64,000 nt of DNA from Pagrus major (GCF_040436345.1 NC_133223.1:9776847-9840846); one strand, 5' to 3'; positions 46,203 through 58,599 are shown, counted from the first letter of the stretch. Notes: generated by a model not told the origin, from the sequence alone. Numbers and translations are program-made.

Positions 46203-48852
46203 TCAGTCACTCTCACTGCCTGATTCACTCAGCTGGAGGTCACTCTCTGCAACGAAAGTACACTGGTTACATTCATCTTTCAACTAAATTAATTCAGCTC
46301 TCATTAGTATTTTATTGTCGTTTCATTTCACTGGGTTCTCCTCTCATGTTTGGTTGGTTGTAAAGCACGTAACTTTATAAGAAACACCAGATGTACATTC
46401 GGTGAGGGAGACTTCTTTTCACAGACGATTCCTGATTCCTGTGGCGCTTCCTCACCTTCAGACAAGTTCCGAGTTCGAGGTTAAAATTAAAATAATTCTG
46501 TGGGACTTTTAGATATTTTTTTTCCATTGTTTTCCCCTTCATCTGAATGAAAACCGTTGTTACTGCAGTAAAGTGCTGATAAAAGTGTGAGAAAGATTAG
46601 ATGAGTGTCGAGTCATTTTCTTTCTGCTTTCAGTTTCATCCGTGGCTGAGGAGCAGATGGCTGGTGTCCACTTCTCTGTAAAGAAAAGATACCAAGATAA
46701 TCTACTTTCCATATTCAGATGGAGCTGAGAGGGCTACTCACTGAGTGTGTTCATGAGTCCTCCTCCACTCTCCTGGTGGCGACTGTTGGAGTTGCTGCTG
46801 GTGTTGATGATAGGCATGCTGTGGTTGGCGGGGGCCGGGGCTGCGGGTGGTGCCGAGCTACGCTCGTCCTCTGAGTCACTGCTGCTGGAGCTGTCGTCAC
46901 TGCTGGAGGACGAGGAGCTGTTGGAGTCTGAGGAGCTGTCGCCACTGCTCAGCTGGTCCATGACCCGCGCCTCTGCCATCAACTCTGTACATAAACAAAC
47001 GTGGGACAAATATCCCCATTTATGAGTGCACATTCAATAAATACAAATGGTTAAACAATAAACGTACCAGGCTAACCATTCCATCAGGTGAAAAAAATGT
47101 GTTAAAACCATCAACAAAAAGTCATTTTTGTTGAACAGACTCTATGCCTGACACCATGTTACCTCTCTCGATGTCGTCCATGGGTGATGCTGGAGACGTC
47201 TTCTCTTTGGGAGGCGAGCTCTTGGAGCTGGCTGATGACTTGTTGCTGTTGCTGCTGTTACTCTTCATCTGCTGGCTCAGGCGGCTGGTCTGTTGCTCCA
47301 TGCGAGAGTGGATCTTACTGCTGCCCTCAGCCCTGTTAATGCACATGGTTTTGTGTCAATATTTCTATTATAATGTTGCACGAGTTTAAAACTGAAATAG
47401 AACCAGTTGATGTTTCTATTGACTCCGTTTATATGAATTTCTTTGTCTTTTCCACCTCATTTAAGTTTTGTAAAAGTTTTTTTTTTTTAGCTGTAAATTG
47501 GCTTTACTTTAAACTTCTGCCATGTTCACTCAGGTTTTTATTCCAAACGTGCACATTAAAAAGAAGTGCATGGAACATAAATACAAATCACAGACGGTAA
47601 AAATGTGTTGGAAGAATTATGGACTCAAAAGAAGAACACTAGTCAAAGTCAAGTCCAGTTGCCTACGATACACCACTCAGAATTACCATGACCTGGATGA
47701 CGGAGTACCTTCATCAACACTAGTCATATAATTTGTCTGAACCCACCTGGTCTTCTTCACAGCTATGTTACTGTTGAGTTTTTCCAGTCTGTACTCTCCT
47801 GTGTCATGGTTCACAATGAGGATGCACTCCTTCATGTACGGCCTCTTGGATCCCTTGAAGACCGTCACTGGAGCACTTGAACCCTAAAAAACACAGACAG
47901 AAATACTTTGGTCATTTGTTGGAGTCCCCTTTCCCCAGAGAGTTTTAAATAAAGCCTACAATATTATTACCTGGAGTTTTATAATCAGTAGTTGTTTCTC
48001 ACTAATAAGGGCTGTTTGAAAGCATTTACTCACTCCAGGAATACAATTCTGGTGGTGAAAATATCACTTTCTTCATTTATAGTCGAAAAGTAGGAAAACG
48101 TTAATATCTTAAGTTAAAAAAAAACTGTATTTAACTTAGAAAAAGTGTGAATACAACTCAACAATGATTTGTGAATAAACCCGAACAACACATGTTTCTG
48201 TTGGACAGAAACTACAGACACTGACCTCTAGGTTGGGCAAAGTGATTGTGACTTGCTCTCCTTTGCCCACTTCAAGCTCCCCTTCACATGTTGTATCGAT
48301 GGAGGCTGGTTTGAAGTCGTCTGTGACAAAATAAAGAAAGAAAAGAAAGAATTAAAAGAGGAAATATATATTTTCTGTGCGATATTAACAACAGCAGCAT
48401 TAAATATTATCCCAACACAACGACGGCTGGTCCCTCAGTGCTGCAGTTGTCTTCCGGTACCACCAGATGGTGCTGTTGAACAGGCTGACACAAGGCTAAC
48501 ATTAGCTAACATTTTGACAGCTGGAGCACCGATGCTTTCTAAAAGTTAAGAGTTAACTAACTCACGAAGACGACAAAGAACATGAAGAACTGTAACCGTG
48601 CTAAAACGTGCCGACAGCAGGCGGATACAAACGGACTGACGAGGCAGCTAACCTGGCTACACGTCAAACGACTGAGTTTTAGCCATGAAGCTAACTAGCA
48701 TGCTACTGTTAGCTACTGTAAATCCAGACACACGTAGAGTCGCACTTACATCGCACTGTGTGGAAGGCACTTTTAGGGTGTTTCTCAAACGTCTCTCCCA
48801 ACTTCAAGACATGTTCTTGATTGTCAAAGTTGGAATAAGCGGTCCCATTCAT
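46203..48852 (-). CDS. eaf2: ELL-associated factor 2, complete
   Basis: Nuclear cofactor that binds ELL and stimulates RNA polymerase II elongation (little/super elongation complexes). Coding exons: 48750-48852, 48226-48320, 47747-47883, 47163-47332, 46742-46984, 46203-46246. All are GT-AG and join to 792 nt, 263 residues (human EAF2 is 260). The N-terminal EAF domain (about 10-112) shows [60 protein letters not shown] and [15 protein letters not shown] Ser/Gln/Asn-rich linker follows with [12 protein letters not shown]. Exon 5 is an acidic Ser/Asp-rich transactivation region. The C-terminus [19 protein letters not shown] is the conserved EAF tail with Lys where mammals have Arg. The start MNGTA matches EAF1/2; HVLKLGE and HTVRYDF favour EAF2. 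Confidence 0.92.
47640..47736 (+). repeat. Dispersed repeat tail in eaf2 intron 3
   Basis: AGTCCAGTTGCCTACGATAC followed by TTACCATGACCTGGATGAC matches, in its first half, the tail at 58600-58735. I associate this phrase with the 3' end of a fish retroelement (possibly Penelope-like). Confidence 0.45.
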
Positions 48853-48990
48853 TCTGACAGTTTCATGTGCTGTAAACTTTCTGCTCTGTCTCATCCGATA
48901 ACCATGTACGGCACAGCCCTCGCCACCTCATTGGTACCGCTAAGTTCCGCCTCCTCTTCATTCTGATTGGTCCAGCAGACTCTTCTCTCG
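48853..48990 (-). promoter_or_regulatory. eaf2 promoter with two CCAAT boxes and a GC box, TATA-less
   Basis: On the minus strand, CCAAT lies at 48966-48970 (GACCAATCAG) and at 48930-48934 (TACCAATGAG), with GGAGGCGG between them. They lie about 115 and 80 bp before the ATG. This arrangement is typical of broadly expressed NF-Y-driven genes. Confidence 0.5.
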
Positions 48991-51756
48991 TCTGATTGAT
49001 TCATCATCTGTCAATCAAGATGTCGTGACAGGGCAGCTTCAGGGCAAACGTCACATGGTTTTTGGGCTAAAATCACTGTTGTATGACCTGCTAGCTGCTA
49101 GCTTTTATATGTATATATACATTTACATTTACATTTTCATATATATATATATATAAAGGCAAAATTAAACTAGTGCAGTTTAAATCAAGTGATATTGCAT
49201 GATAAAAGAACGTAGTAAGTACTCCCATATTTTTCGGTGCACAGATAAATCAAATTAAAATAGATTAAAATGTACTAAATTACTAAAAGCATTTAAAAAA
49301 AATAAAAGCCCTGTGAATAGACCATTACAATAATCTAATCAACTGGAAATAAAAACATGGGTCAGTTTTTCCAGATCATGCGTGGACAGTATTCCTCTGA
49401 TTCTTGCTGTTATTTAAGTGGTAGCATGCAGACGAGGAGACAGATTTGACGTGACTGTTGAAGTTAAAGTCTGAGTCTAAAATTATACCAAGGTTTCTGA
49501 CTTGAGTTCGGTGTTCTTAGTCTAAAGAAAAACCTGAAAGATAAAATGTATGTACACACAATGATAGCACAATGGTAGAACTGTGTATGACAAATTATTT
49601 CAGATTCATGTGTGTGATATATGTAGCTGTCCACCACGGGTCACCTCAGCTCATCATGATACTGAAAATAGATCAGAGAGTTTGGATCAGGTTGCAAGAT
49701 TCCATGTAGGCATGTCTTCTTTTTTTCAGATCTCTGAAAGGTAAAATAACAGGTGAAGCTTATCAAGCAAACACATCATTATAATCCAGAGTATAGAGAA
49801 GCCTTTATTGCTCTTGGTTTAATTTAGAGCCCAGCTGATACTCGATTTTTGAGGCTGATGCCAACACCGATATTAGGAAGTGAAAGATTCACGTATTGAT
49901 ATGTGGGCCGATACATATTTTTGCAATGATCACTCAAATGTAGTTAGCAAACACGGACATGGAGGCAGGATATTTTACAGTTCAACAGTAAACTTTATTT
50001 ACCAAAAAGACATCAGTGCACTGAAACAGTAAACTACCCTGGGAATTGAATTATTATAAATGACTCCAAGCATCTTTTTCTGCATTATAAGCTGTAAAAA
50101 ATAAGTTTCATACGATATCGATAAGTGAGAGCTCTGACAGTGTGTTCAAAGTTCAGCTTGAATTTGTAACTTGCAAGTAAAATAATGAGAATTGTATGGG
50201 GGAAACAACAAAATGTGACGAGTAAACCAGGAGTAACTCTGACAGGAAGGGAGCAGCATCACTGGTATGAGCTGTAAACCTAATTACTGAATTAGCTGGA
50301 GCAACTGAAACACAGCGCGGAGGTCCTGCAGGTCTGGCACTGAGGGACTGATGAAGTGCTGCAGTAACACTTACTGACTCCACAGGCTGCAGGCGCTCTG
50401 AGCAGTGAAAATAATCTCTTTTCCTTTCTTTAAACTCTTAATGATTCCTAAGCCTTAAACTCCTGCCCTGTCTGCACTTTAACAAGGCCATATGCTCTGC
50501 TGCCTTCAAACATTAAAGGATCAACATCTGAGACAAGGGGAATGTCCAGATTACACAAGCGTGTTATCACCACTCTGTCACAGCGTGGTCCTCCCGTCCA
50601 CTCACACCACATGAGGATGAGGATCTGTGTGTTTGCGCATGTGTGCAGGTGGTTCTGTGATAGAACAGAATAAAGAAGAGAGAGTAAAGGGCAGTAATGT
50701 TGGGGCTCTGTGACCTCTGACCTCTGGTTTAAAGCGTAAGAATCAGAGTAAAGTTCATCAGCTGCAAGAAAATTCAGAGGCGCAGGATGAAAAGAGATTA
50801 TCAGAACTTGATTGGGTTGTTTCACAGTCTTCCTGAATTCAGTTAATTGTTTTTCCATTATTTTGTAATTACAATGCTATTTAAGGATGCCAGTGTCGTG
50901 TTGAAACCCGACCAGTATAGATTGGAGCCTGACAGGAGTCCTGTTTCCCTGTATATGTATCCACTGTGAAGAGAAACCGGCAGGGGTCTGTTTCCATGGC
51001 TGGAGGTAAACAGTGGCTCTCCTCTGGTGATATCGGTTACTGTGGTTGCCCCCGGACCGTGGGAGGTAAGGTTTACTGTTTCCAAGCAACTATCCCAGAG
51101 TTCACAATACTGTGGTGGTAGAGCCACAATAGAGAGTTCCCAGGTTGTGAGGGAGTAGCAGCGGTGAAAGACGGCAGTCTGCACAGAGAGCGCTCTCAGC
51201 CACTGTAGAAAGCTGCTCTACTGGTAAACATGATGAAATGAATACTGTGACAAACCTCCTCCTACAGCCACAAAGTTTAATCCTTTACTTCAGTTAATGT
51301 TTTTTATAATGTTATAATAATGTTTTTTAACTCTATCTGAGGTCCATTTATTTATTGGTCGAGTTTGTTTGCACTTTAAACATCAGCACTTTACATTCAT
51401 TACATGTGTTGCAATTTAACAGAAGACAAACATTTATCTTTTAGTCCTGTTCACATCATTTTCATAATGTGTTAAGAAATTAAATTAAAACGTATCATCG
51501 GGTGCACCAAAATTATGTGCTGGAGCTCCTCAGTGGAAAGTTAGGCACAACAGTGTATTAGTCTGGAGCTCTGCTTCATACAGAGGTGCAAGCTCATAAC
51601 CACACTGTAGATATGAGCCTGTAGTGTTACAGAGTGAATCAATGTGTCGTACATACTGTGTGCTGCCTCCATCTGCTTTTACACGCATGATATAAGTTAG
51701 ATCCAGATCTACCATCCAAAACTAAAATAAATCTATGATCAATCAAAATCAATCAA
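48991..51756. other. Intergenic, no gene recognised
   Basis: Includes a TA-rich microsatellite (49112-49156) and a block at 49830-50130 with GCCAACACCGATATTAGGAA and TGGGCCGATACATATTT, like a dispersed CGATA-rich fish repeat. The 136- and 108-codon minus ORFs (50448-50858, 50858-51184) resemble nothing I know. Confidence 0.5.
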
Positions 51757-51835
51757 AACAACAACAGCAACAACAACAACCACAACAACAACAGCAGCAA
51801 CAGCAACAACAACAGCAGCAACAACAACAACAACA

Positions 51836-51866
<31 letters not shown>

Positions 51867-51869
51867 CAG
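51757..51869. repeat. Compound CAA/CAG trinucleotide repeat
   Basis: About 37 triplets, CAA mixed with CAG, ending with roughly nine consecutive CAG. No ORF with exon character surrounds it, so it is treated as a non-coding microsatellite. Confidence 0.9.
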
Positions 51870-51963
51870 ATGTGACACTTACCTTTGCTTTAACATGCAG
51901 AATGTATATATATAACTTGTGTTCTTGAAAAGATATTTCTTTCTTTCTTTCCTCTTTGTAGTA

Positions 51964-51983
51964 CACACACACACACACACACA

Positions 51984-52025
<42 letters not shown>

Positions 52026-52028
52026 CAT
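51964..52028. repeat. CA then TA compound microsatellite
   Basis: CA run passing into TATATGTGTATATATA. Confidence 0.95.
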
Positions 52029-52029
52029 A

Positions 52030-53691
52030 AGTAGTAAGTAATGCAATGTAACACGATAACCAACTAAATGCTGCTGTCAGTGTATGTTAAACATGTTGAG
52101 TGTGTACTTTGTGGTGATGTTTCATCAGACTGCATTAAATCACAAAGTGTTTCTAATATGTTGTCCACAGCATTAAGCTGTATGGAAAAGCAAACTTTAG
52201 AAACACTATCTGATACAGATAGTATCACTAGTCCATACACAAGTCCAGTGTAACACCACAAATTTTAGTCTGAGACTGAGAGTAGAAGTAATGTTACTTA
52301 TCATCAGATTCATTATTATTGTTGTTATGTACAGGCCCTGATAAACAGTCAATACACATTAAAGTAGTTTTCAGTCTCTTCTCAGTTTTTTAATTAAATC
52401 ATCTATTTTTAGGGTTTTGTTGTATTTTGTTTCTTATACCTCATATGTTTCATGACTAACGTGGCTGTATAACTCTATATTTTCACTGTGCTATTTATAC
52501 TCTGTCTGTTACAATGCACAGGGGAGTCTTTTTATTTATTTATTCATTTATATTGGTCAGTCTGTAGTTAAAGCCGAGGAGCCAGCAGCTGTGGGTCACG
52601 CTGAGTGACGGGGACTGGCCTCCTCCATGGTCTGGGATCTCCGCCCTCTGAGTGTTGAGGGGGTCGAGGAGGGGGACATATGGGCTGAGTGCGCGCACAG
52701 CCAGCTTCTTTCATCTGAGCCAATCAGGAGCAGGGACAGAGCGTTTGTCGTATGGCTAGTGATGCCTTCACTTGCTGTCGTAAATATAACAATTACAATA
52801 CGAACAACTCGTGAACAACAACTCACAAAGAGTGGTTGGGCTGAAAATTAATTATGGGTCCCTAACAGTCACACACATAAAAACCTAACCTGTCAGCAGG
52901 ACATCAGCAGTGTGCACTTTGTAAACTGTGCGTGCTCTAAGTAGGCTATTCATTAGTGCACGAGCTGATCTGGACACTATGTGCTATGTTTCTGAGCTTA
53001 TTTCCTACATGTCATTTAACGTTTTGCCTTTATGATTGAGCACATATTCTGACTATGTTGCAAATGTATTTACATGTAAACTGCACACTATGAGCACCTT
53101 GTAGACCCAAAATAATGTGTTTAACTGAGCATTTTTGCTTTTGGCATTTAACCTCTTTATATGCCTACTGCGGGAGCCCATAGCGGGTCTGAGCCTTTTG
53201 ATTTTAAAAATAAGGGTGCTGCCTTAAAGATATTTTGGCATCGTCATGATCAATGCATTACTAACTTAATTAAGTTAAGTTTAAACCCATTTAGAGACTT
53301 CATCTCCTGTTTTCTGGCCAACGTGCATTTGCTGTTTTGTCGATCAACTAGCCTACTTTACCAAACAAAAGTAGCACAAAGGTGCAATGTGTAAAAAGTG
53401 GCCACCTGTAGAATAATATTCAAAACAAACAGGGGGCAGCATCACCAGAGTAACCGCTAACTGCTGCTTACTGTAGCTGCCATTAGCCAGTAAGCTCAGT
53501 TAGCTCTGCAGCTAGTGGTCCAGACTGGGGGAGTGCTGGTGTTGGCGTACCGCCAGGAGCTCTGGACCCAGATGCGTGGAGGCTAGCTGGTTAGCATGCT
53601 AACTTCAACAGATATCTCTTCAACACGACACAAAGACGTCATAACGTCAAAACTGTAATTTCTTCACAATCTGTTGATGATTTTATTTCAT
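52030..53691. other. Intergenic; possible repeats, no gene recognised
   Basis: 52560-52760 is a GC-rich island with a 74-codon ORF of no known family. 53400-53620 contains GGAGTGCTGGTGTTGGCGTA and GGCTAGCTGGTTAGCATGCT, phrases that look like a dispersed fish repeat. Confidence 0.45.
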
Positions 53692-53978
53692 TTTTTTGGA
53701 TGTTTTCAACTACAGTTCTCACATATTTCACCTTTAATACACACTGAATGATAAAAACATATTTTGGCGAATACATTTTCTGGATGTGTTACTATTTAAA
53801 TGGTTTATCTATTACAATATTATCATGGTGTGGGGTGTAAAAACAACACGCTCTTGATTTGAAACGGGGAAAGTTGAATGTACGAGCAGCACGTGAAAGC
53901 AGCACAGTTCCCTAGGAGAACCCCGCAAAGGAGCGAGCTCGTGTATCCGGATCCTCCGGGACAAAATCCCTCAAACCT
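53692..53978 (+). repeat. 288-bp direct duplication, copy A
   Basis: Matches 57362-57650 at roughly 95% by eye, from GTTTTCAACTACAGTTCTCA through GGAGCGAGCTCGTGTATCCG to TCCCTCAAACCT. The 3' half is CpG-rich. It leads directly into the GC-rich possible exon. Confidence 0.9.
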
Positions 53979-54181
53979 GCGGGAGGGAAGGACGGAGACT
54001 CAATGACTGACCCACCAGAGTGTGGGTTTATGTACGGGTCCCGGTCTGACCCGGTCCGTCCCGGTCCGTCTCGGTCTGTAGCTCCCATCAGACCCCATCC
54101 TTCAGTGTGAGGAGCAGCGAGTGTTCAACCTGATCCAGACAGACACAGGACTTCTCCTCTCTGATGGGACGAGCTGAAACA
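53979..54181 (+). promoter_or_regulatory. GC-rich possible first exon of an unidentified plus-strand gene
   Basis: Follows the CpG-rich end of copy A. It contains a tandem CCCGGTCTGA/CCCGGTCCGT stretch, a 35-codon ORF (54004-54111) that would act as an upstream ORF, then ATGGGACGAGCTGAAACAAC ending at a good donor CTCTGA|GTAAGT (54181/54182). No downstream exon was identified in the window, so this could be a 5' exon with a long intron, or simply a repeat. Confidence 0.25.
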
Positions 54182-54679
54182 ACTCTGAGTAAGTCTCCTG
54201 CTCATGAACCAGTCACACACATTGGTAAATGAGTATATGTAGTTCTGTGGACGGTGAGGGATGGAGCCAGAATTGTTGCTCCAGCAGTCCTGGTTGCAGT
54301 ATTGTGTATGGATTTGTGTTAAATGGTGATCAGCTGTGGTTTTACGCTGACCTTCACGTGCTAAATGTTTCCCACCAGTTAAAGCAGTCTTTGTACCTGA
54401 GCCGCTCACATCCAGTCATCGCCGCATCGTGTCCCATCACACCTCCGCACAGATCGTCTAAACACTCGCATGTTTTCACTCTGCAACGTGTGAATCTACA
54501 AAATAAGCTTTACGTTCCTGTGGTCTAAATGAGATCTCCTAATATCCCTGTTTTTCAAAACAGAGGAATGTATTTGTAATTTCTTTGTTGTTAAGTAATT
54601 TACTGTAATTGATTTGAAGACAAAAATCAGATGACTTATTTGGTCTGATAATCACTCCAGTAACCTCAAAGATACTGAG

Positions 54680-54860
54680 ATCTATTGACCAGGGGTAGAC
54701 CAATTATCGGCCTGGCCAATCATCGGGGCTGATAGTCGGCATTATTCTAATTAGCTATATCAGTCATCACTATATCATTTTGTGTCTGATTGCTGATAGA
54801 ATAAACGTTTTTAAAATGCACTGTTCTGGCTCTGATGCAGCATCTTCCCTCTGTCTGTAG
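54680..54860. repeat. Dispersed repeat of the TTATCGGCCTGGCCAATCAT type
   Basis: GGTAGACCAATTATCGGCCT followed by CATCGGGGCTGATAGTCGG is a phrase I recognise from fish genomes as a dispersed non-coding element. Related wording occurs at 32040-32110 and 49830-49930. Confidence 0.45.
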
Positions 54861-55147
54861 TCACCACTGACACCAGTGTCCCGCCCACAACACTGTCTGA
54901 TTGGTTACATGTCACATGTGTTAGCCTATAAACACTCAATAATAATGTATTTGCAAAGTAACTAGGAACTAAAGTTATCACGTATATTTTGTTGAGTGGA
55001 CTATGAAGTAACAGACATTGGAAATATTCAAGTAAAGTACATCTGAATTGTACTCAGGTACAGTGTTTGAGTAAATTGTACTGATTATTCTCCACATCGA
55101 CCTTAAGATTTTTATTTTTACTGCTTATGTTTATCAGTTCCAATTAT

Positions 55148-55476
55148 AGCTAACAGAGAGCAACAGTAGATAACGTTATTTTAGAAATGGAGTCAGCTAA
55201 CGGAGAGCAACAGTAGCTAACGTTAGTTTAGAAATGGAGTCCGCTAACAGAGAGCAACAGTAGCTAACGTTAGTTTAGAAATGGAGTCAGCTAACGGAGA
55301 GCAACAGTAGCTAACGTTATTTTAGAAATGGAGTCAGCTAACGGAGAGCAACAGTAGCTAACATTATTTTAGAAATGGAGTCAGCTAACGGAGAGCAACA
55401 GTAGCTAATGTTAGTTTAGAAATGGAGTCCGCTAACAGAGAGCAACAGTAGCTAACGTTAGTTTAGAAATCGAGTC
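55148..55476. repeat. 47-bp minisatellite, 7 units
   Basis: Units start at 55148, 55195, 55242, 55289, 55336, 55383 and 55430 (AGCTAACGGAGAGCAACAGT..). Variants alternate (AGCT/CGCT, CGTTAG/CGTTAT, CGGAG/CAGAG), so the array expanded more than once. Confidence 0.97.
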
Positions 55477-55489
55477 CACTAAAATAAAC

Positions 55490-57361
55490 TAACGACCGAC
55501 TTCCAGCACAACACAGAAGTTTCACAGAGAACCTTTTTCCTGATTTTGTCGGCCTTCGGTCTTCTCCTACGCACCTGTCGACCCTAAGGTGTGCAAAAGC
55601 TGCAGTCTGTAAATCCACAGAGAACCTTTAAAAGACAGTATCTTGATTATATTTTTTGTGATTGACTCATCAAAGTATTGAAGCAGTCTTCATTGTTAGG
55701 TTTGTGTTGTACAGAGCTCCATCTGACTAAATAACTTAACGTCATTACCTGAATCAGAGGAGGGAAACAGCTGCCAGCTTGAACTGGCCTCACCTTTGGG
55801 AATTGTCTCAACAGCCTGGACACTGTCCTCACTGACCCCGGCAGGACAATACAGTAGGACCATCCTGCAGGACTGTGGTGTCTGTAGCTCAGGAGGTTTC
55901 TGTTGCTCATGATGAATTATACCTCAGATGTGAGTGTAAATCCCTGCAGCAACAGACTGAAGACTGTCATCACTTCATGTCTCTCCTCTGTATGTGATGC
56001 CATTCAGTAAATGAAACAGTGCGGAGGCAGTGGAGTTATTTATTCCACCCCGGAGTCCCCGGACTCTCTCAGCTCCTCGGGGAGTCCTTCAGTGCAGTGT
56101 TTTGGGGCTGAGTGGGCCTCAGCAGCAGGCAGGTGCATCTGAGTCGTGGCTGGAAATGCCTGGAGCGTGATGGGAGTGCTGGCTGACGTCCAGACCACAA
56201 TCAGATAATGTTAATGAAAACGGTAAAATAGTGTTGTTTGCACCAGCAGCAGTTTCTTTGTTTTCCAGGAATGGAGGATCCTGTATAATGAAGCTCGGGC
56301 TCGCTGCATATAAATACTTGATGAAAGGACTCAGTATTTTTTTCAACATGGGGGTCACATGAGTGGAAAACACTTTGAATTCAGTCCTGGAGCTCTCAGG
56401 AAGGCGTTCCCCACACGACCTGGGAACATTTTACTGCTGAGCTTCCGAAATGTTTTGCATGTGTGGTTTTCTGACTTATTGATTAGTTTTGCTCGTAAGC
56501 ACTAACTGCGACCGTCTTTTCCATTTTCTTCTTGAGTGTGGAGGAATTTCACCAAGGTCTTTTCTCGTGTCTCCGTTATTTCAAACTAACACGTCAGTGG
56601 AAGTGATGTGTTCACTGACATAATGTTCTCAGGGATATTTGGGAATCTGTAACAGTGAACACTGAAGTCGTGTCCTTGGGATTGTTTCTGGAATTTGGGA
56701 GTTTTAACAACCTGGATGAGGTTACATTAGCTAGTCATAAATCAATTACTGTTACGTTATTAAGTGTGTCCTAAGTTCTGCTGTAGTATTAGCAGTACTA
56801 ACTAGTTTATTAACTAGTGATTTGTTAAAGCAGGTTGCACCATTAAAGTTAACGAACTGTCTGACAACCACTTCAGTGAACACGATGTCAGTTCTGCACG
56901 CTTATTTTTAGGGGATATACAGAAATATCCGATAATCATGAAATAATACAAGCCTTTATATCATTTCAGTTTCTGACCGTTCTCTCTTTGTCACGGTAGG
57001 TAGAGGTTAAGCATCTTAATGCTGGTTGCCACTGGACATTTAGGTAGTAATTCAATGAGTAGTTCATCAAGATTAATTGTTCTTTTTGTGCACTTTTGTA
57101 CAGTTATGGTTACAATAAAATAGACAAAACACACAATAAACAAAGTTAAAGATGAATTTGATTCAGCATTATTATTTTTTCAGATTTTCTGTAGATATGA
57201 CAATAATATTGTTATCCTGAATTCTTGAGGCCACAATAATATTGTAGTGAAAATCTAATATTGTGACAGCCTTTCTTATTTATCATCACAGATAAATCTT
57301 CCAAGTGTTATCCAGGTTTAATCAAATGTTTGGTGGACAAAATGACTTCGTCAAACTGCTT
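55490..57361. other. Intergenic, no gene recognised
   Basis: Mostly unique-looking AT-rich DNA. Minus ORFs at 55647-55910 and 56119-56373 lack family resemblance. Confidence 0.45.
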
Positions 57362-57650
57362 CTTTTTTTTTATGTTTTCAACTACAGTTCTCACATATTT
57401 CAGCTTTAATACATACTGAATGAAAAAAACATATTTTTGCGAATACATTTTCTGGATGTGTTACTATTCAAATGGTATATCTATTACAATATTATCATGG
57501 TGTGGGGTGTAAAAACAACACGCTCTTGATTTGAAACGGGGAGTGTTGACTGTACGAGCAGCACTTGAAAGCAGCACAGTTCCCAAGGAGAACCCCGCAA
57601 AGGAGCGAGCTCGTGTATCCGGATCCTCCCGTACGAAATCCCTCAAACCT
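57362..57650 (+). repeat. 288-bp direct duplication, copy B
   Basis: Same sequence as 53692-53978 with scattered substitutions. After TCAAACCT the two copies diverge completely (TGCTGCCCAA here). Confidence 0.9.
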
Positions 57651-58599
57651 TGCTGCCCAAAACCCAAAGACTCTTCATTCACCATCCGAATTAAGAAAAA
57701 AAGCAGCAAATTCATGTATTAAAAATCTTAAACCAACAAATGTTTGACATTTTCGCTTGGAAAAATTACTGAAACGATGATTGATTATTAAAAAGGTTGG
57801 TGATTAATATTCTTAAATTAATGATTGATTCAGTGATGTCAATCAATGATCAATGATATGATTTTCTCACCACACCGTGCAGCCCTTATTCTTTACCTCT
57901 GTGGCTGAACGTGACTGACAGATATACAGCATGTCGAGCTCCATACTGAGCACTCTTATAGATTTACCTCCACTGTGTTGCTTTGTTGCTCCTATCTGAG
58001 CTCTACATGGACCTTATCAGTGAGCTGATGTGATAAAAGGTCAAGTGGACCACACACACACACACACACACAGCTGGAGGAGTCAATAACAGTAGATCTG
58101 ATGAGACAGGTCGATGTGTGAGGCTAAGCCAGCAGAAACGTGTGGCAGGGCCCCGGGGCCTCTGAGGTCGTAATGTGCTGGTTTAGGATCTGCTCGGCTG
58201 GATGGAGTATAATTACCTTCCATTAACTTATTGGCTGAGATCAGGTATTTTTTAGTCCGCTGACTTTCAATTACTTCAATCAAGTAATAGAAAGTCAAAG
58301 ATTAACTAAGCGTCATTACTGTGGTCATTAAAGGATTCAGGTTATAATGAGCTGGTTTTTTTAACAGTGTACAAGTGGCCAGAAAACAACACCACTTTAT
58401 ATGAGCACAGTGTGTCTGACACTGTCCAACAAACACACAGGTCACAAAACACACAGAGAATAGAAACACTGTGTTGTTGGACTAAAAACAAAGCACGGAC
58501 TGTCTGGGTGGAGCTTGTAATTTGAGTTAATAAACTGATGAAAAATCTGATGTCGTGACAGCACTATTTACCATATTATGATATTATAAAAGCCTGCAT

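Noticed and set aside
46747..47025. 92-codon plus ORF opposite eaf2 exon 5
   Set aside because: Low-complexity antisense shadow of the Ser/Asp-rich exon.
51739..51984. Ala/Val-rich minus ORF
   Set aside because: Pure translation of the CAA/CAG and CA microsatellites.
53692..57650. LTR retrotransposon bounded by the 288-bp repeats
   Set aside because: No TG...CA ends, primer-binding site, polypurine tract or flanking target duplication could be seen, and the interior has no gag/pol text. Kept as an unexplained duplication.
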